A DNA stretch of 40,600 bases, from NCBI GenBank assembly GCA_023429825.1, contig JAEZDC010000105.1, positions 1-40,600 of the forward strand, in the 5' to 3' direction. The notes below the pieces were generated by a model. That model saw only the letters and a list, made by a program, of their open reading frames with translations. It was not told the origin of the DNA and searched no databases. Every line of letters starts with the position of its first letter. Position 1 is the first letter of the stretch. Origin of the DNA: Bacteroidota bacterium. GTDB lineage: Bacteria > Bacteroidota > Bacteroidia > Chitinophagales > Chitinophagaceae. Position numbers and translations under genes: made by a program. Below are positions 33,286 to 40,600 of this stretch, in pieces.

Positions 33286-33678
33286 TTAAACGAAGTCGGG
33301 AGGTTGTATAAGCCCTTCCACAATGGGATCTTGCCAGAGTGACTGGCGATATAAATTAAATGACGGTTGTTCTGTCATTTCACTAAAACGAAATTTAGAA
33401 AGCTGTTGCAGCGGTACCATCACCTGGAAGCATGAAACAAGCTGGCAGGTACCTTCGCTGGTTTTGCAGCATTTCATTTCCATGGATGCTTCATCACACG
33501 AATCAGTCTCTTCTACCGCACATTCCGCTATTTGTTCTTTGGGTAATGTTACGGTTATGAAGATGGGCACGTTCGATAGGAACAGGGCCAGCATCGGTAT
33601 GAAAAACAAATATTTCACCACCACAAATGTATAGCTAGGTTCCTTATCTGTATGATTTTCATCAAGTGATAATGCCAT
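33286..33678 (-). CDS. Membrane-anchored cysteine-rich protein of unknown function
   Basis: A 130-residue protein with one hydrophobic segment (about 18-45) and an extracytoplasmic cysteine cluster: C53, C61, C70-C71, C78 and C83. The C-terminus ends in QPPDFV. A CC pair followed by a terminal PP is reminiscent of small Bacteroidota proteins found near metal transporters, but no HYC motif is present, so the link is weak. The start is uncertain between M1 (33678) and M29. It is divergent from hutH and upstream of the 68-residue cysteine-rich gene. Confidence 0.65.
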   Translation of the reverse strand: MALSLDENHTDKEPSYTFVVVKYLFFIPMLALFLSNVPIFITVTLPKEQIAECAVEETDSCDEASMEMKCCKTSEGTCQLVSCFQVMVPLQQLSKFRFSEMTEQPSFNLYRQSLWQDPIVEGLIQPPDFV

Positions 33679-33691
33679 TTAAATAATCAAT

Positions 33692-33699
33692 TACATTTG
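33692..33699 (+). promoter_or_regulatory. TACATTTG promoter box for hutH
   Basis: TAnnTTTG, 18 bases before ATG 33718. It overlaps a possible TTG start at 33697, which argues for the ATG. Confidence 0.5.
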
Positions 33700-33717
33700 A
33701 CGCCACAGATCGCTGCT

Positions 33718-35214
33718 ATGAGTAAAGAACCATTTCATTTGGATAAAGGCTGGCTGAGCTTTGAACAGGTAAAAGAGATTTTTGAGAATGATCTTCCGAT
33801 TGCTGTTTCTGACGAAGCCGCATCTTCCATACAAAAATGCAGGGAGTATTTAGATAAAAAAGTAGAAGGCTCTGATGAATTGTTTTACGGTATCAATACC
33901 GGATTTGGATACCTTCAGAATGTAGCGATCGATAAAGGCCAGGTAGAACAACTGCAGTATAACCTGCTGATGTCTCATGCCTGCGGCCTGGGTGAAGAAG
34001 TGCCCGGAGAGATCGTGAAGCTGATGCTGATGCTGAAAGTAAAATCGTTAAGCTATGGGCATAGTGGCGTGCAGATAGAAACGGTGCAAAGATTGATCGA
34101 CATGTACGTTTATGATGTATTGCCTGTCATTTACACGCAGGGTTCGTTAGGCGCATCCGGTGATCTTGCCCCGTTAAGCCATTTGAGTTTGCCATTGATT
34201 GGAATGGGAGAGGTGGTTTATAAGAATAACAGATCTGCTGCAAAAGATATCGTTCAGCAAATGGGTTGGAAGCCGGTTCAGTTAAGAAGTAAAGAGGGGT
34301 TGGCTTTGATCAATGGAACTCAGTTCATGACCTCCTACGGTATGTGGTGTTTGATGAAAGCCGAGCGATTGCTGAAACTAGCGGATCTCATTGCAGCTTT
34401 ATCATTCGATGCTTTTGATTGCGTATTATCTCCTTTGCATGAAAGCATTCATCGCATTCGTCCGCATAAAGGACAGGTAGCAACTGCTGCAAAACTGAGA
34501 GAATATTTGCAAGGCAGTAAAATAGCTGCACAGCAAAAACAGCAGGTGCAGGATGCGTATAGCTTCAGGTGTATTCCGCAGGTGCATGGAGCGAGCAAGG
34601 ATGTTTTTGAAAATGTGTTGAATGTGTTTTTAACGGAGATCAACTCAGTAACAGATAATCCCAATATTTTTCCTGATGAAGATGTGATAGTGAGCGGTGG
34701 TAACTTTCACGGTCAGCCTTTGGCGCTGCATTTAGATTTTTTGTCTATCGCCATGAGTGAGATAGCCAACATCAGCGAACGAAGAACTTACCAATTGATC
34801 AGCGGGCAAAGAGGTTTACCCCCTTTCTTAGTAAACGAGCCGGGATTGAATTCCGGTTTCATGATACCCCAGTACACGGCAGCAGGCATCGTGAGTGAGA
34901 ATAAGCAATTGTGTACACCATCGAGTGTTGACTCTATCCCCAGCAGTAACAACCAGGAAGATCATGTGAGTATGGGAGCGAATGCAGCAACGAAATGCTA
35001 CAGGCTTATCAATAACGTTGAGAAAGTTTTAGCAATTGAATTAATGACTGCTGCACAGGCGTTGGAATTCAGGAGACCTTTGAGGAGTTCACCGGTTATT
35101 GAAAAATTCGCAGGCGAATTCAGAGCGAAAGTGAGTTTTAATGAGAAGGATAGAATTTTGCATGATGATATGATGCAAGCAATTGAATTTATAAGAACCG
35201 TTACTGTTGAATAG
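33718..35214 (+). CDS. hutH: Histidine ammonia-lyase
   Basis: A 498-residue aromatic ammonia-lyase that converts histidine to urocanate. GSLGASGDLAPLSH holds the Ala146-Ser147-Gly148 triad that cyclises to the MIO cofactor. YGINTGFG (57-64) carries the catalytic Tyr; SVTDNP and the QNYQ-like SNNQEDHVSMG region are conserved. Length is normal. ATG 33718 is used; a TTG seven codons upstream lies within the promoter box. It is followed by hutU on the same strand after 75 bases. Confidence 0.95.
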   Translation: MSKEPFHLDKGWLSFEQVKEIFENDLPIAVSDEAASSIQKCREYLDKKVEGSDELFYGINTGFGYLQNVAIDKGQVEQLQYNLLMSHACGLGEEVPGEIVKLMLMLKVKSLSYGHSGVQIETVQRLIDMYVYDVLPVIYTQGSLGASGDLAPLSHLSLPLIGMGEVVYKNNRSAAKDIVQQMGWKPVQLRSKEGLALINGTQFMTSYGMWCLMKAERLLKLADLIAALSFDAFDCVLSPLHESIHRIRPHKGQVATAAKLREYLQGSKIAAQQKQQVQDAYSFRCIPQVHGASKDVFENVLNVFLTEINSVTDNPNIFPDEDVIVSGGNFHGQPLALHLDFLSIAMSEIANISERRTYQLISGQRGLPPFLVNEPGLNSGFMIPQYTAAGIVSENKQLCTPSSVDSIPSSNNQEDHVSMGANAATKCYRLINNVEKVLAIELMTAAQALEFRRPLRSSPVIEKFAGEFRAKVSFNEKDRILHDDMMQAIEFIRTVTVE

Positions 35215-35228
35215 TGCTAAGAACGTAC

Positions 35229-35247
35229 AAGTGTGCGACGCAACAGG
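35229..35247 (+). repeat. Dispersed short palindromic repeat, copy 3
   Basis: AAGTGTGCGACGCAACAGG, identical to copy 2 over 19 bases. It lies in the hutH-hutU gap in the sense orientation, with GAACGT just upstream as in copy 1. Confidence 0.8.
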
Positions 35248-35289
35248 AGGTCAATTAAAATACTGAAGCTGGCCCATAAAAAAATAATT

Positions 35290-36966
35290 ATGTCAACTAC
35301 TACATATACACGATACGACGTAAACAAATACAAAACACCAACCGGCACAGAACTGAATTGCAAAGGGTGGATACAGGAAGCTGCATTGAGAATGTTACTA
35401 AACAACCTTGATCCTGTAGTGGCAGAAAGACCAGATGACCTTATCGTATATGGTGGAAGAGGAAAAGCGGCGAGGAGTTTTGAAGCGTTAGACAACATCA
35501 TCGCAGCGTTGAAAGTATTAGAGAATGATGAAAGCCTTTTGGTACAAAGTGGAAAGCCCGTTGCTATTTTAAAAACACATAAGGATGCTCCAAGGGTGCT
35601 GATATCCAATTCACAACTTGTTCCTAAATGGGCAACATGGGAGCATTTCGATGAACTGGAGAAGAAAGGATTGATGATGTATGGCCAGATGACTGCAGGC
35701 TCATGGATATACATCGGCTCGCAGGGTATTGTGCAGGGAACGTATGAAACATATTCCGCAGCGGCTGACAAACACTTTAACGGCACCCTGAAAGGAACGT
35801 TGAATGTAACCGCAGGCCTCGGTGGAATGGGTGGTGCTCAACCTTTGGCTATCACAATGAATGAAGGAGTGGCGTTGATAGCAGAAGTAGAAGGGTGGAG
35901 AGTAGATAAACGTTTGGAGACAAGATATCTTGATGAGAAGTTCAATGATATTGATGCTGCCATTGAAAGAGCTTTAGAAGCAAAGCAAAAAGGTGAAGCA
36001 GTGAGTATTGGCGTGGTATGCAATGCAGTGCTGTTGTTGCAAAGACTAATTGATAAAAATATTATTCCGGATACGCTTACTGATCAAACCTCTGCACATG
36101 ATCCGTTGATCGGTTACGTGCCGCATACTTTGAGTAATGAACAGGCGAATGTGTTGCGTAAAGAAAATCCTGATCAATACATAGAAAGAGCATATGACAG
36201 TATGAAACTGCATGTGGAACTAATGATAGAATTGCAACGTAGGGGAGCCATCACTTTTGATTATGGCAATAATATCAGAGCAAGAGCCAAAGAAAGAGGC
36301 TTGCAAAATGCATTTGATTTTCCCGGTTTTGTTCCTGCATATATCCGTCCGTTGTTCTGTGAAGGAAAAGGTCCGTTTCGTTGGGCTGCGTTGAGTGGGG
36401 ATCCGGATGATATTGCTGTGACAGATGAAGTGATCGCTAACATGTTCCCGGAAAATAAATCTTTACAACGCTGGTTGAAACTGGCTAAGGAAAAAATTGC
36501 GTTCCAGGGATTGCCTGCAAGAATATGTTGGTTGGGACAAGGTGAAAGAGAAAAAGCAGGTCTTGTATTTAATGAACTGGTGAGAACAGGAAAAGTAAAG
36601 GCGCCGATCGTAATTGGAAGAGATCATCTTGATACGGGCAGCGTTGCGTCTCCGAATAGAGAAACCGAAGCTATGATGGATGGCAGCGATGCGGTAGCCG
36701 ATTGGGCAGTATTGAACTTACTGGTGAACACAGCAGGTGGTGCAAGCTGGGTGAGTTTGCATCATGGTGGCGGAGTAGGGATGGGCTATAGTATTCATGC
36801 GGGCATGGTCATTGTTGCGGATGGTACGGATGATGCAGCTGCAAGATTGAGCAGAGTATTGAGGAATGATCCGGGAATGGGCGTGATACGACATGCAGAT
36901 GCAGGTTATGATATAGCGAAGGAAACTTTGAAGAAGAATGATCTTGATTTTACAGAGCGGTTATAA
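35290..36966 (+). CDS. hutU: Urocanate hydratase
   Basis: A 558-residue NAD+-dependent urocanase, close to the standard length of about 556. Diagnostic segments: GGRGKAARSFEAL, VTAGLGGMGGAQPLA (NAD loop), QTSAHDPL, GRDHLDTGSVASPNRET and SLHHGGGVGMGYS. It converts urocanate to imidazolone propionate, the step after HutH. ATG 35290 (MSTTTYTRYDVNKYKTPTG) matches the family N-terminus; an in-frame GTG at 35233 falls in the repeat and is rejected. hutI and hutG or ftcD are not in the window. Confidence 0.96.
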   Translation: MSTTTYTRYDVNKYKTPTGTELNCKGWIQEAALRMLLNNLDPVVAERPDDLIVYGGRGKAARSFEALDNIIAALKVLENDESLLVQSGKPVAILKTHKDAPRVLISNSQLVPKWATWEHFDELEKKGLMMYGQMTAGSWIYIGSQGIVQGTYETYSAAADKHFNGTLKGTLNVTAGLGGMGGAQPLAITMNEGVALIAEVEGWRVDKRLETRYLDEKFNDIDAAIERALEAKQKGEAVSIGVVCNAVLLLQRLIDKNIIPDTLTDQTSAHDPLIGYVPHTLSNEQANVLRKENPDQYIERAYDSMKLHVELMIELQRRGAITFDYGNNIRARAKERGLQNAFDFPGFVPAYIRPLFCEGKGPFRWAALSGDPDDIAVTDEVIANMFPENKSLQRWLKLAKEKIAFQGLPARICWLGQGEREKAGLVFNELVRTGKVKAPIVIGRDHLDTGSVASPNRETEAMMDGSDAVADWAVLNLLVNTAGGASWVSLHHGGGVGMGYSIHAGMVIVADGTDDAAARLSRVLRNDPGMGVIRHADAGYDIAKETLKKNDLDFTERL

Positions 36967-36995
36967 TTCTTTGAGGGCTCTTATTGAACGAATAA

Positions 36996-37029
36996 ATAAA
37001 AAATGGCTCCTGTAACAGAAGCCATTTTA
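36996..37029. terminator. Bidirectional terminator between hutU and the barrel gene
   Basis: AAAATGGCT and AGCCATTTT pair, extended inward by CTG/CAG with a one-base mismatch. Strong T-run on the minus strand (TTTTTTATT), weaker on the plus. Serves the convergent hutU and receptor genes. Confidence 0.85.
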
Positions 37030-37048
37030 AGAATATGCAATGGATTGG

Positions 37049-39724
37049 TTACATACCACCCATCATACCACCGTTGTCATCTTCCTGCCTGTTATTCTTA
37101 CGTTTAAAGAGATTTACATCGAACTTACCAAATCTCCAGTTCAGGTTTAATCTCAATACCTGCGGATCTCTTCTTCTTTCCGAATCCTGTACAAAGAATT
37201 CAGATTCAGAATGCGTAGCAAATAACTGCGTTCTTAAAAAGTCATTCATGCTGAGATTTACTGAAACATTATTACCACCTTTCAATGTCCATTCTTTCCT
37301 GATGGCTATATCAAAACTATAGCGAGGTTTGATGTATCCCTGTGCAGTAGTTTGCGAACCGCCACCAAACATACCACCACCTCCGCCACCGAAGCCGCCA
37401 CGTCCGCCGCCGCGTCCACCTTCATTAGGTAAAACGGTTTTGGCGTAGTAGTCAGCCGAAAGCTGCATGGTTAGGCCCTGTGCAATTTTGATACTGTTAT
37501 TCCATTTTACAAACCAGCTGGTGAGTTGGTTACTGATACTGTTCTTTCCATCAGGTGAGGTCAGATCAAGCTTTGAGTTAAAGATGTTGAGGTTAACAGT
37601 CATATCCCAATCCTTTACGATCGGCATCCTGTTCGTCAACTCAACTCCATAAGTAAAGCTGTTATTCGCATTTGCATAAGTATTAAAGATCACACTATCT
37701 GCAGGTTCAAGCGGGCTCAACGCTTTGTATTGGTAACGAGTAATCAAATTAGTATTGTGCTTAGCAAAAACACTTGCTAAAAAGTTCGCACCTCTTTTAT
37801 AATTGTTATTATACGAGAGTTCGAATGAGTTTGTAAACTCAGGCTTTAATCCTGCATTACCTACGTTAAGATTGGTAGGGTCAGAATAATCAATAAAAGG
37901 CAACAACTGGAAGAAGTTAGGTCTGTTGATCCTTCTTGAATAATTAAATTGAATATCCTGTTTGTCATCCAGTTTTTTTGTGATAAATGCACTTGGGAAT
38001 AAACTGATAGGAAACTCAACATTAAAAGATGAATCTCTTTCTATTAAGGTTCCATCATAACTAGAACTTTCCGCTCTTAAACCAAATTGGAAACTCCAGT
38101 CTTTTACTTTAGTGCTCAAAATTCCATAACCCGCATACACTTTATCTGTGAACTTGTATGAACTACTGATATTAGGAAAAAGAACGTATGTATTTGATGC
38201 AGGGTTTAAGAAGAGTTGCTGATTGATATTTTCAAAATCTCTTATTGCTACCCTTGCACCAAATTCAATTTTTTTGCTTTCAGTAATAGGGTTGTCATAA
38301 TCTGTTTGAATGATGAAATTTTTTGTTTCTCCACCACCAATAGTCCTTTGCATAGTAGGGAATGGATATTTCGGAATATTACTAAATGGCTGGTAAGACT
38401 GAAGCGCAAAATTGCCTTCGTTATCGTTATTGCTCTTATTGAAGGTTGCATCAGCTGTCCATTCATGCCCGGTCTTTGCAAAATTGTGCTTGTAGCTGAG
38501 TTGGGAACCAACGTTACGAAAATTACCAACGGTATTGCTCAGCCTGTTACTGGTAGATGACATGATATTATTCAAGCTGGAATCGATTACTTGAAGATCC
38601 TCGTTATCAAATTTACCCCTGTTGTAGTTTAATGTCAAGGTGAAAGTATTCCTGTTATCCATTAAAAAATCGAAACCACCACGAATGAATCCCATCTTCA
38701 TTTCGTTTTCACCTTCACTTTCCTGGTGAAATGAACTGTTGAACAGATCAATATTTCTGCGATCTGTTGTAGACCATGATTTAGACTTTCTGAAATTCGC
38801 CATACCATTCAAAAAGAAATTGATCTTGCCCTGGCGGAAGTTGAAATCACCTCCGAGGTTTCCTCTCAAACGGGAATCAAGACCCGCTCTTAAACCACCA
38901 TTATATCCTGTTCTTTTATTTTTCTTCAAAACGATATTCAGAATTCCTGCGTTGCCGCCTGATGCATCAAATTGAGCGGAAGGATTTGTAATCAATTCAA
39001 CCCTGTCAATAATATCTGCCGGTATTTGATCAAGTGTAAGTGTGGTTGGTCTTCCGTCAATGAAAAGTTGAGGTGAAGCATTTCTCATAGTAACATTTCC
39101 ATCGATATCAACACTTAATGATGGAATTTGCTTCATTACCTCTGTAGCTGTTTGCCCCTGGCTGACCAAATTCCTATCCACATTAAATATCTTTCTGTCA
39201 ACTCCCATTTCAAATAATTGACGTGTTGCAGATACCGTAACTGCTGCAAGATTACCGGCCTCAGGTTCCAGTTTAATATTACCTAAATCCCTGTCGATTG
39301 CACTCATCATGCTTTCGATGCCCCCAGCAGTTTCACCTGCCGGTCTTTGATTCCGGTTACCACCAAACCCAAAATTGATCTGTTGTGTGGTCTCTTTATA
39401 GCCAACTGCTGATACTTTTAAAGTAAGCATACCCATAACCGGCAATTCATCAAAATCAAAATCACCATTCGGCTGGGTAACTCCTGCTCGTAATACACGC
39501 TGCACCATTTTACGTGTAGCAGTATCCATACGGTTACCGATCAATTGAAGTGAAGCACCATCTAATGGTTTATTTGTTTTAGCATCTACTACTTTACCGT
39601 AAATATGGCCAGCATTCATACTGGTAAATCCACTTGTCCGCCTGGCCCCGTTATTACCGGCGGGCTGTTGGGCGATAGAATTGAGGGAGATAAATAGAAG
39701 GACAAAGCCTAAAAATCTTTTCAT
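37049..39724 (-). CDS. TonB-dependent-receptor-like outer-membrane beta-barrel protein
   Basis: An 891-residue outer-membrane protein. Signal peptide MKRFLGFVLLFISLNSIAQQ; a carboxypeptidase-like regulatory domain (HIYGKVVDAKTNKPLDGASL) at about 45-130; a plug domain near 170-270 (VTVSATRQLFEMGVDRKIF and QTATEVMKQIPSLSVD); then a barrel of the OMP_b-brl_3 type. Near residues 765-785 a loop is almost entirely Gly with Arg/Phe/Met. The C-terminus ends NGGMMGGM, not in the usual aromatic residue. It may import a ligand with TonB energy; the ligand is unknown. Start 39724 is preferred; MYMKRF at 39730 is possible. Confidence 0.88.
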   Translation of the reverse strand: MKRFLGFVLLFISLNSIAQQPAGNNGARRTSGFTSMNAGHIYGKVVDAKTNKPLDGASLQLIGNRMDTATRKMVQRVLRAGVTQPNGDFDFDELPVMGMLTLKVSAVGYKETTQQINFGFGGNRNQRPAGETAGGIESMMSAIDRDLGNIKLEPEAGNLAAVTVSATRQLFEMGVDRKIFNVDRNLVSQGQTATEVMKQIPSLSVDIDGNVTMRNASPQLFIDGRPTTLTLDQIPADIIDRVELITNPSAQFDASGGNAGILNIVLKKNKRTGYNGGLRAGLDSRLRGNLGGDFNFRQGKINFFLNGMANFRKSKSWSTTDRRNIDLFNSSFHQESEGENEMKMGFIRGGFDFLMDNRNTFTLTLNYNRGKFDNEDLQVIDSSLNNIMSSTSNRLSNTVGNFRNVGSQLSYKHNFAKTGHEWTADATFNKSNNDNEGNFALQSYQPFSNIPKYPFPTMQRTIGGGETKNFIIQTDYDNPITESKKIEFGARVAIRDFENINQQLFLNPASNTYVLFPNISSSYKFTDKVYAGYGILSTKVKDWSFQFGLRAESSSYDGTLIERDSSFNVEFPISLFPSAFITKKLDDKQDIQFNYSRRINRPNFFQLLPFIDYSDPTNLNVGNAGLKPEFTNSFELSYNNNYKRGANFLASVFAKHNTNLITRYQYKALSPLEPADSVIFNTYANANNSFTYGVELTNRMPIVKDWDMTVNLNIFNSKLDLTSPDGKNSISNQLTSWFVKWNNSIKIAQGLTMQLSADYYAKTVLPNEGGRGGGRGGFGGGGGGMFGGGSQTTAQGYIKPRYSFDIAIRKEWTLKGGNNVSVNLSMNDFLRTQLFATHSESEFFVQDSERRRDPQVLRLNLNWRFGKFDVNLFKRKNNRQEDDNGGMMGGM

Positions 39725-39867
39725 GTACATTATTTGAAAAATTGTCAACAAATTTCCTGCTAACTACAGCTTATCAATAAGTTTAATAGGTATCAGCGGC
39801 AAAATAACGCTATGCAGGTGAGATAGTTTGCTGCCTGTCGGTATATCTCGGATTTTGTCGGGTTAAA

Positions 39868-40476
39868 TCAATGGGTTAACAAAGTAATTAACACTTGTAT
39901 AAGACCTATGACAAATCCTAATACACCACCGATGATCTCTACGAATTTAAATTCCTTTGCCATGATCTGTTTCAGGATAGATTCTAACTTATCAGATGAG
40001 AATGCAGAGACTTTTTCTATAACAATTTTCTCCAGGTCAAGATCTTCTTTCAATTTGCCCATATAATTGCTCATAATCGTAGGGAAGAGCTCTTTCATTT
40101 CGTTCATGAATACTTCTTTCAACTGGTTAATTGTTTTCTCTCCAATGAACATGCTTATCACCGGCATTGCATCGGCAAGCTTTACCCGTAAAAAATTATC
40201 AAGATGGCTATCTACCATCGGCATAATCTTATCAACGTTCTTTGCATCTGTGATCTTAGCCTCTATATCAGAAAAAGACAATAATTCAGCACTTACCAGT
40301 TTGCCTAGTTTTTCAGCAAACTGTTTTTGTCGTTTAGGGAAAATACCATGGAAGGTCATTCCTATTATTCTTCTTGGCTCTTTGGGATGAAAAAGCATTT
40401 TGATAGCGATCCAGTTAGTGAACCAGCCGATAAATGCAGAAATGATAGGGAGTAATATGTACCCAACAATATTCAT
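39868..40476 (-). CDS. DUF445 family membrane protein
   Basis: A 202-residue protein. An N-terminal helix (LLPIISAFIGWFTNWIAIKMLF, about residues 8-29) with the GWFTNWIAIKMLFHP signature, then KRQKQFAEKLGKLV, is typical of DUF445. A long helical middle and a C-terminal helix (about 180-200, IIGGVLGFVIGLIQVLITLL) complete it. Function is unknown; related proteins are membrane anchored in many phyla. The stop precedes the barrel gene promoter region by about 140 bases. Confidence 0.88.
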   Translation of the reverse strand: MNIVGYILLPIISAFIGWFTNWIAIKMLFHPKEPRRIIGMTFHGIFPKRQKQFAEKLGKLVSAELLSFSDIEAKITDAKNVDKIMPMVDSHLDNFLRVKLADAMPVISMFIGEKTINQLKEVFMNEMKELFPTIMSNYMGKLKEDLDLEKIVIEKVSAFSSDKLESILKQIMAKEFKFVEIIGGVLGFVIGLIQVLITLLTH

Positions 40477-40496
40477 GAATACGGTTTAGCTTTAAT

Positions 40497-40529
40497 AAAA
40501 AACCTTGTAAACGGTAGCTTACAAGGTTT
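40497..40529 (-). terminator. Terminator directly after tRNA-His
   Basis: Minus strand: AAACCTTGTAA, eight-base loop, TTACAAGGTTT, then TTTATT. The stem begins one base beyond the tRNA 3' end. Confidence 0.9.
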
Positions 40530-40530
40530 G

Positions 40531-40600
40531 GGAGAATGATGGGTTTCGAACCCACGACCTACAGTGCCACAAACTGTCGCTCTAACCAACTGAGCTACAT
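40531..40600 (-). tRNA. tRNA-His (GTG), 5' end outside the window
   Basis: On the minus strand the D stem (GCTC/GAGC), anticodon stem ACAGT/ACTGT with loop TTGTGGC (anticodon GTG) and T arm GTGGG-TTCGAAA-CCCAT fold normally. The 3' acceptor strand CATTCTC pairs with the visible 5' ATG. The discriminator is C73, as expected for tRNA-His, which pairs it with G-1. CCA is not encoded: the next bases are CAA. About four 5' bases and G-1 lie beyond the window. Confidence 0.93.

Noticed and set aside
35233..35289. GTG start giving hutU 19 extra residues
   Set aside because: The extension reads through the dispersed repeat and has no counterpart in urocanases.

Overview
The window looks like chromosomal core and near-core sequence from a member of the Bacteroidota, most likely Chitinophagaceae. 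The clues are an outer-membrane beta-barrel receptor with a carboxypeptidase-like N-terminal domain, Bacteroidota-type promoter boxes (TAnnTTTG), mostly weak Shine-Dalgarno sequences, DUF2279, DUF2490 and DUF1761 proteins, and moderate-to-low GC. The family placement is inference from protein style, not from a marker gene search. I see no prophage, integrase, transposase or CRISPR array.

Layout. 1-3384: end of a molybdenum hydroxylase operon of the PaoABC/YagTSR type (2Fe-2S, FAD and molybdopterin subunits). 3371-6146 (minus): beta-propeller lipoprotein, cold-shock-domain protein and RhlE-type RNA helicase. 6147-6855: a 709-base gap holding a possible small transcript with a good terminator and a 59-residue ORF. 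6856-8359: divergent pair of a subclass B1-like metallo-beta-lactamase and a DUF2490 outer-membrane protein. 8378-16251: cystathionine beta-synthase-like enzyme, DUF2279 protein, phosphoglucomutase, Pcm, PdxJ, a voltage-gated channel, DUF1761 protein and a membrane-anchored J-domain protein. 16322-25755: M13 peptidase, Yip1 protein, glycosyltransferase, YigZ, RibD, PrmC, ExbD, ExbB, Ppx and small proteins. 26025-29677 (plus): zinc alcohol dehydrogenase with a partner protein, then a two-gene membrane operon. 29686-31976 (minus): CBS-domain protein, M23 peptidase, helix-turn-helix protein, a 14-copy 21-bp tandem repeat and an orphan receiver-domain protein. 32090-33678: CoaD, hotdog thioesterase and two small cysteine-rich proteins. 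33718-36966: hutH and hutU (histidine to urocanate to imidazolone propionate). 37049-40600 (minus): TonB-dependent-receptor-like barrel, DUF445 protein and a partial tRNA-His with its terminator.

Most genes are housekeeping or metabolic. I found no convincing new multi-gene defence or biosynthetic system. The most unusual signals are non-coding: (a) eight genes have TAnnTTTG ending only 3-5 bases before the start codon, which predicts leaderless mRNAs; (b) a 14 x 21-bp array has an 84-bp higher-order period; (c) a short palindromic repeat with core TGCGACGCAACAGG occurs in three intergenic places, always in the same orientation. Small genes missed by ordinary length cut-offs are also described, notably a 39-residue membrane protein at 25287-25406.
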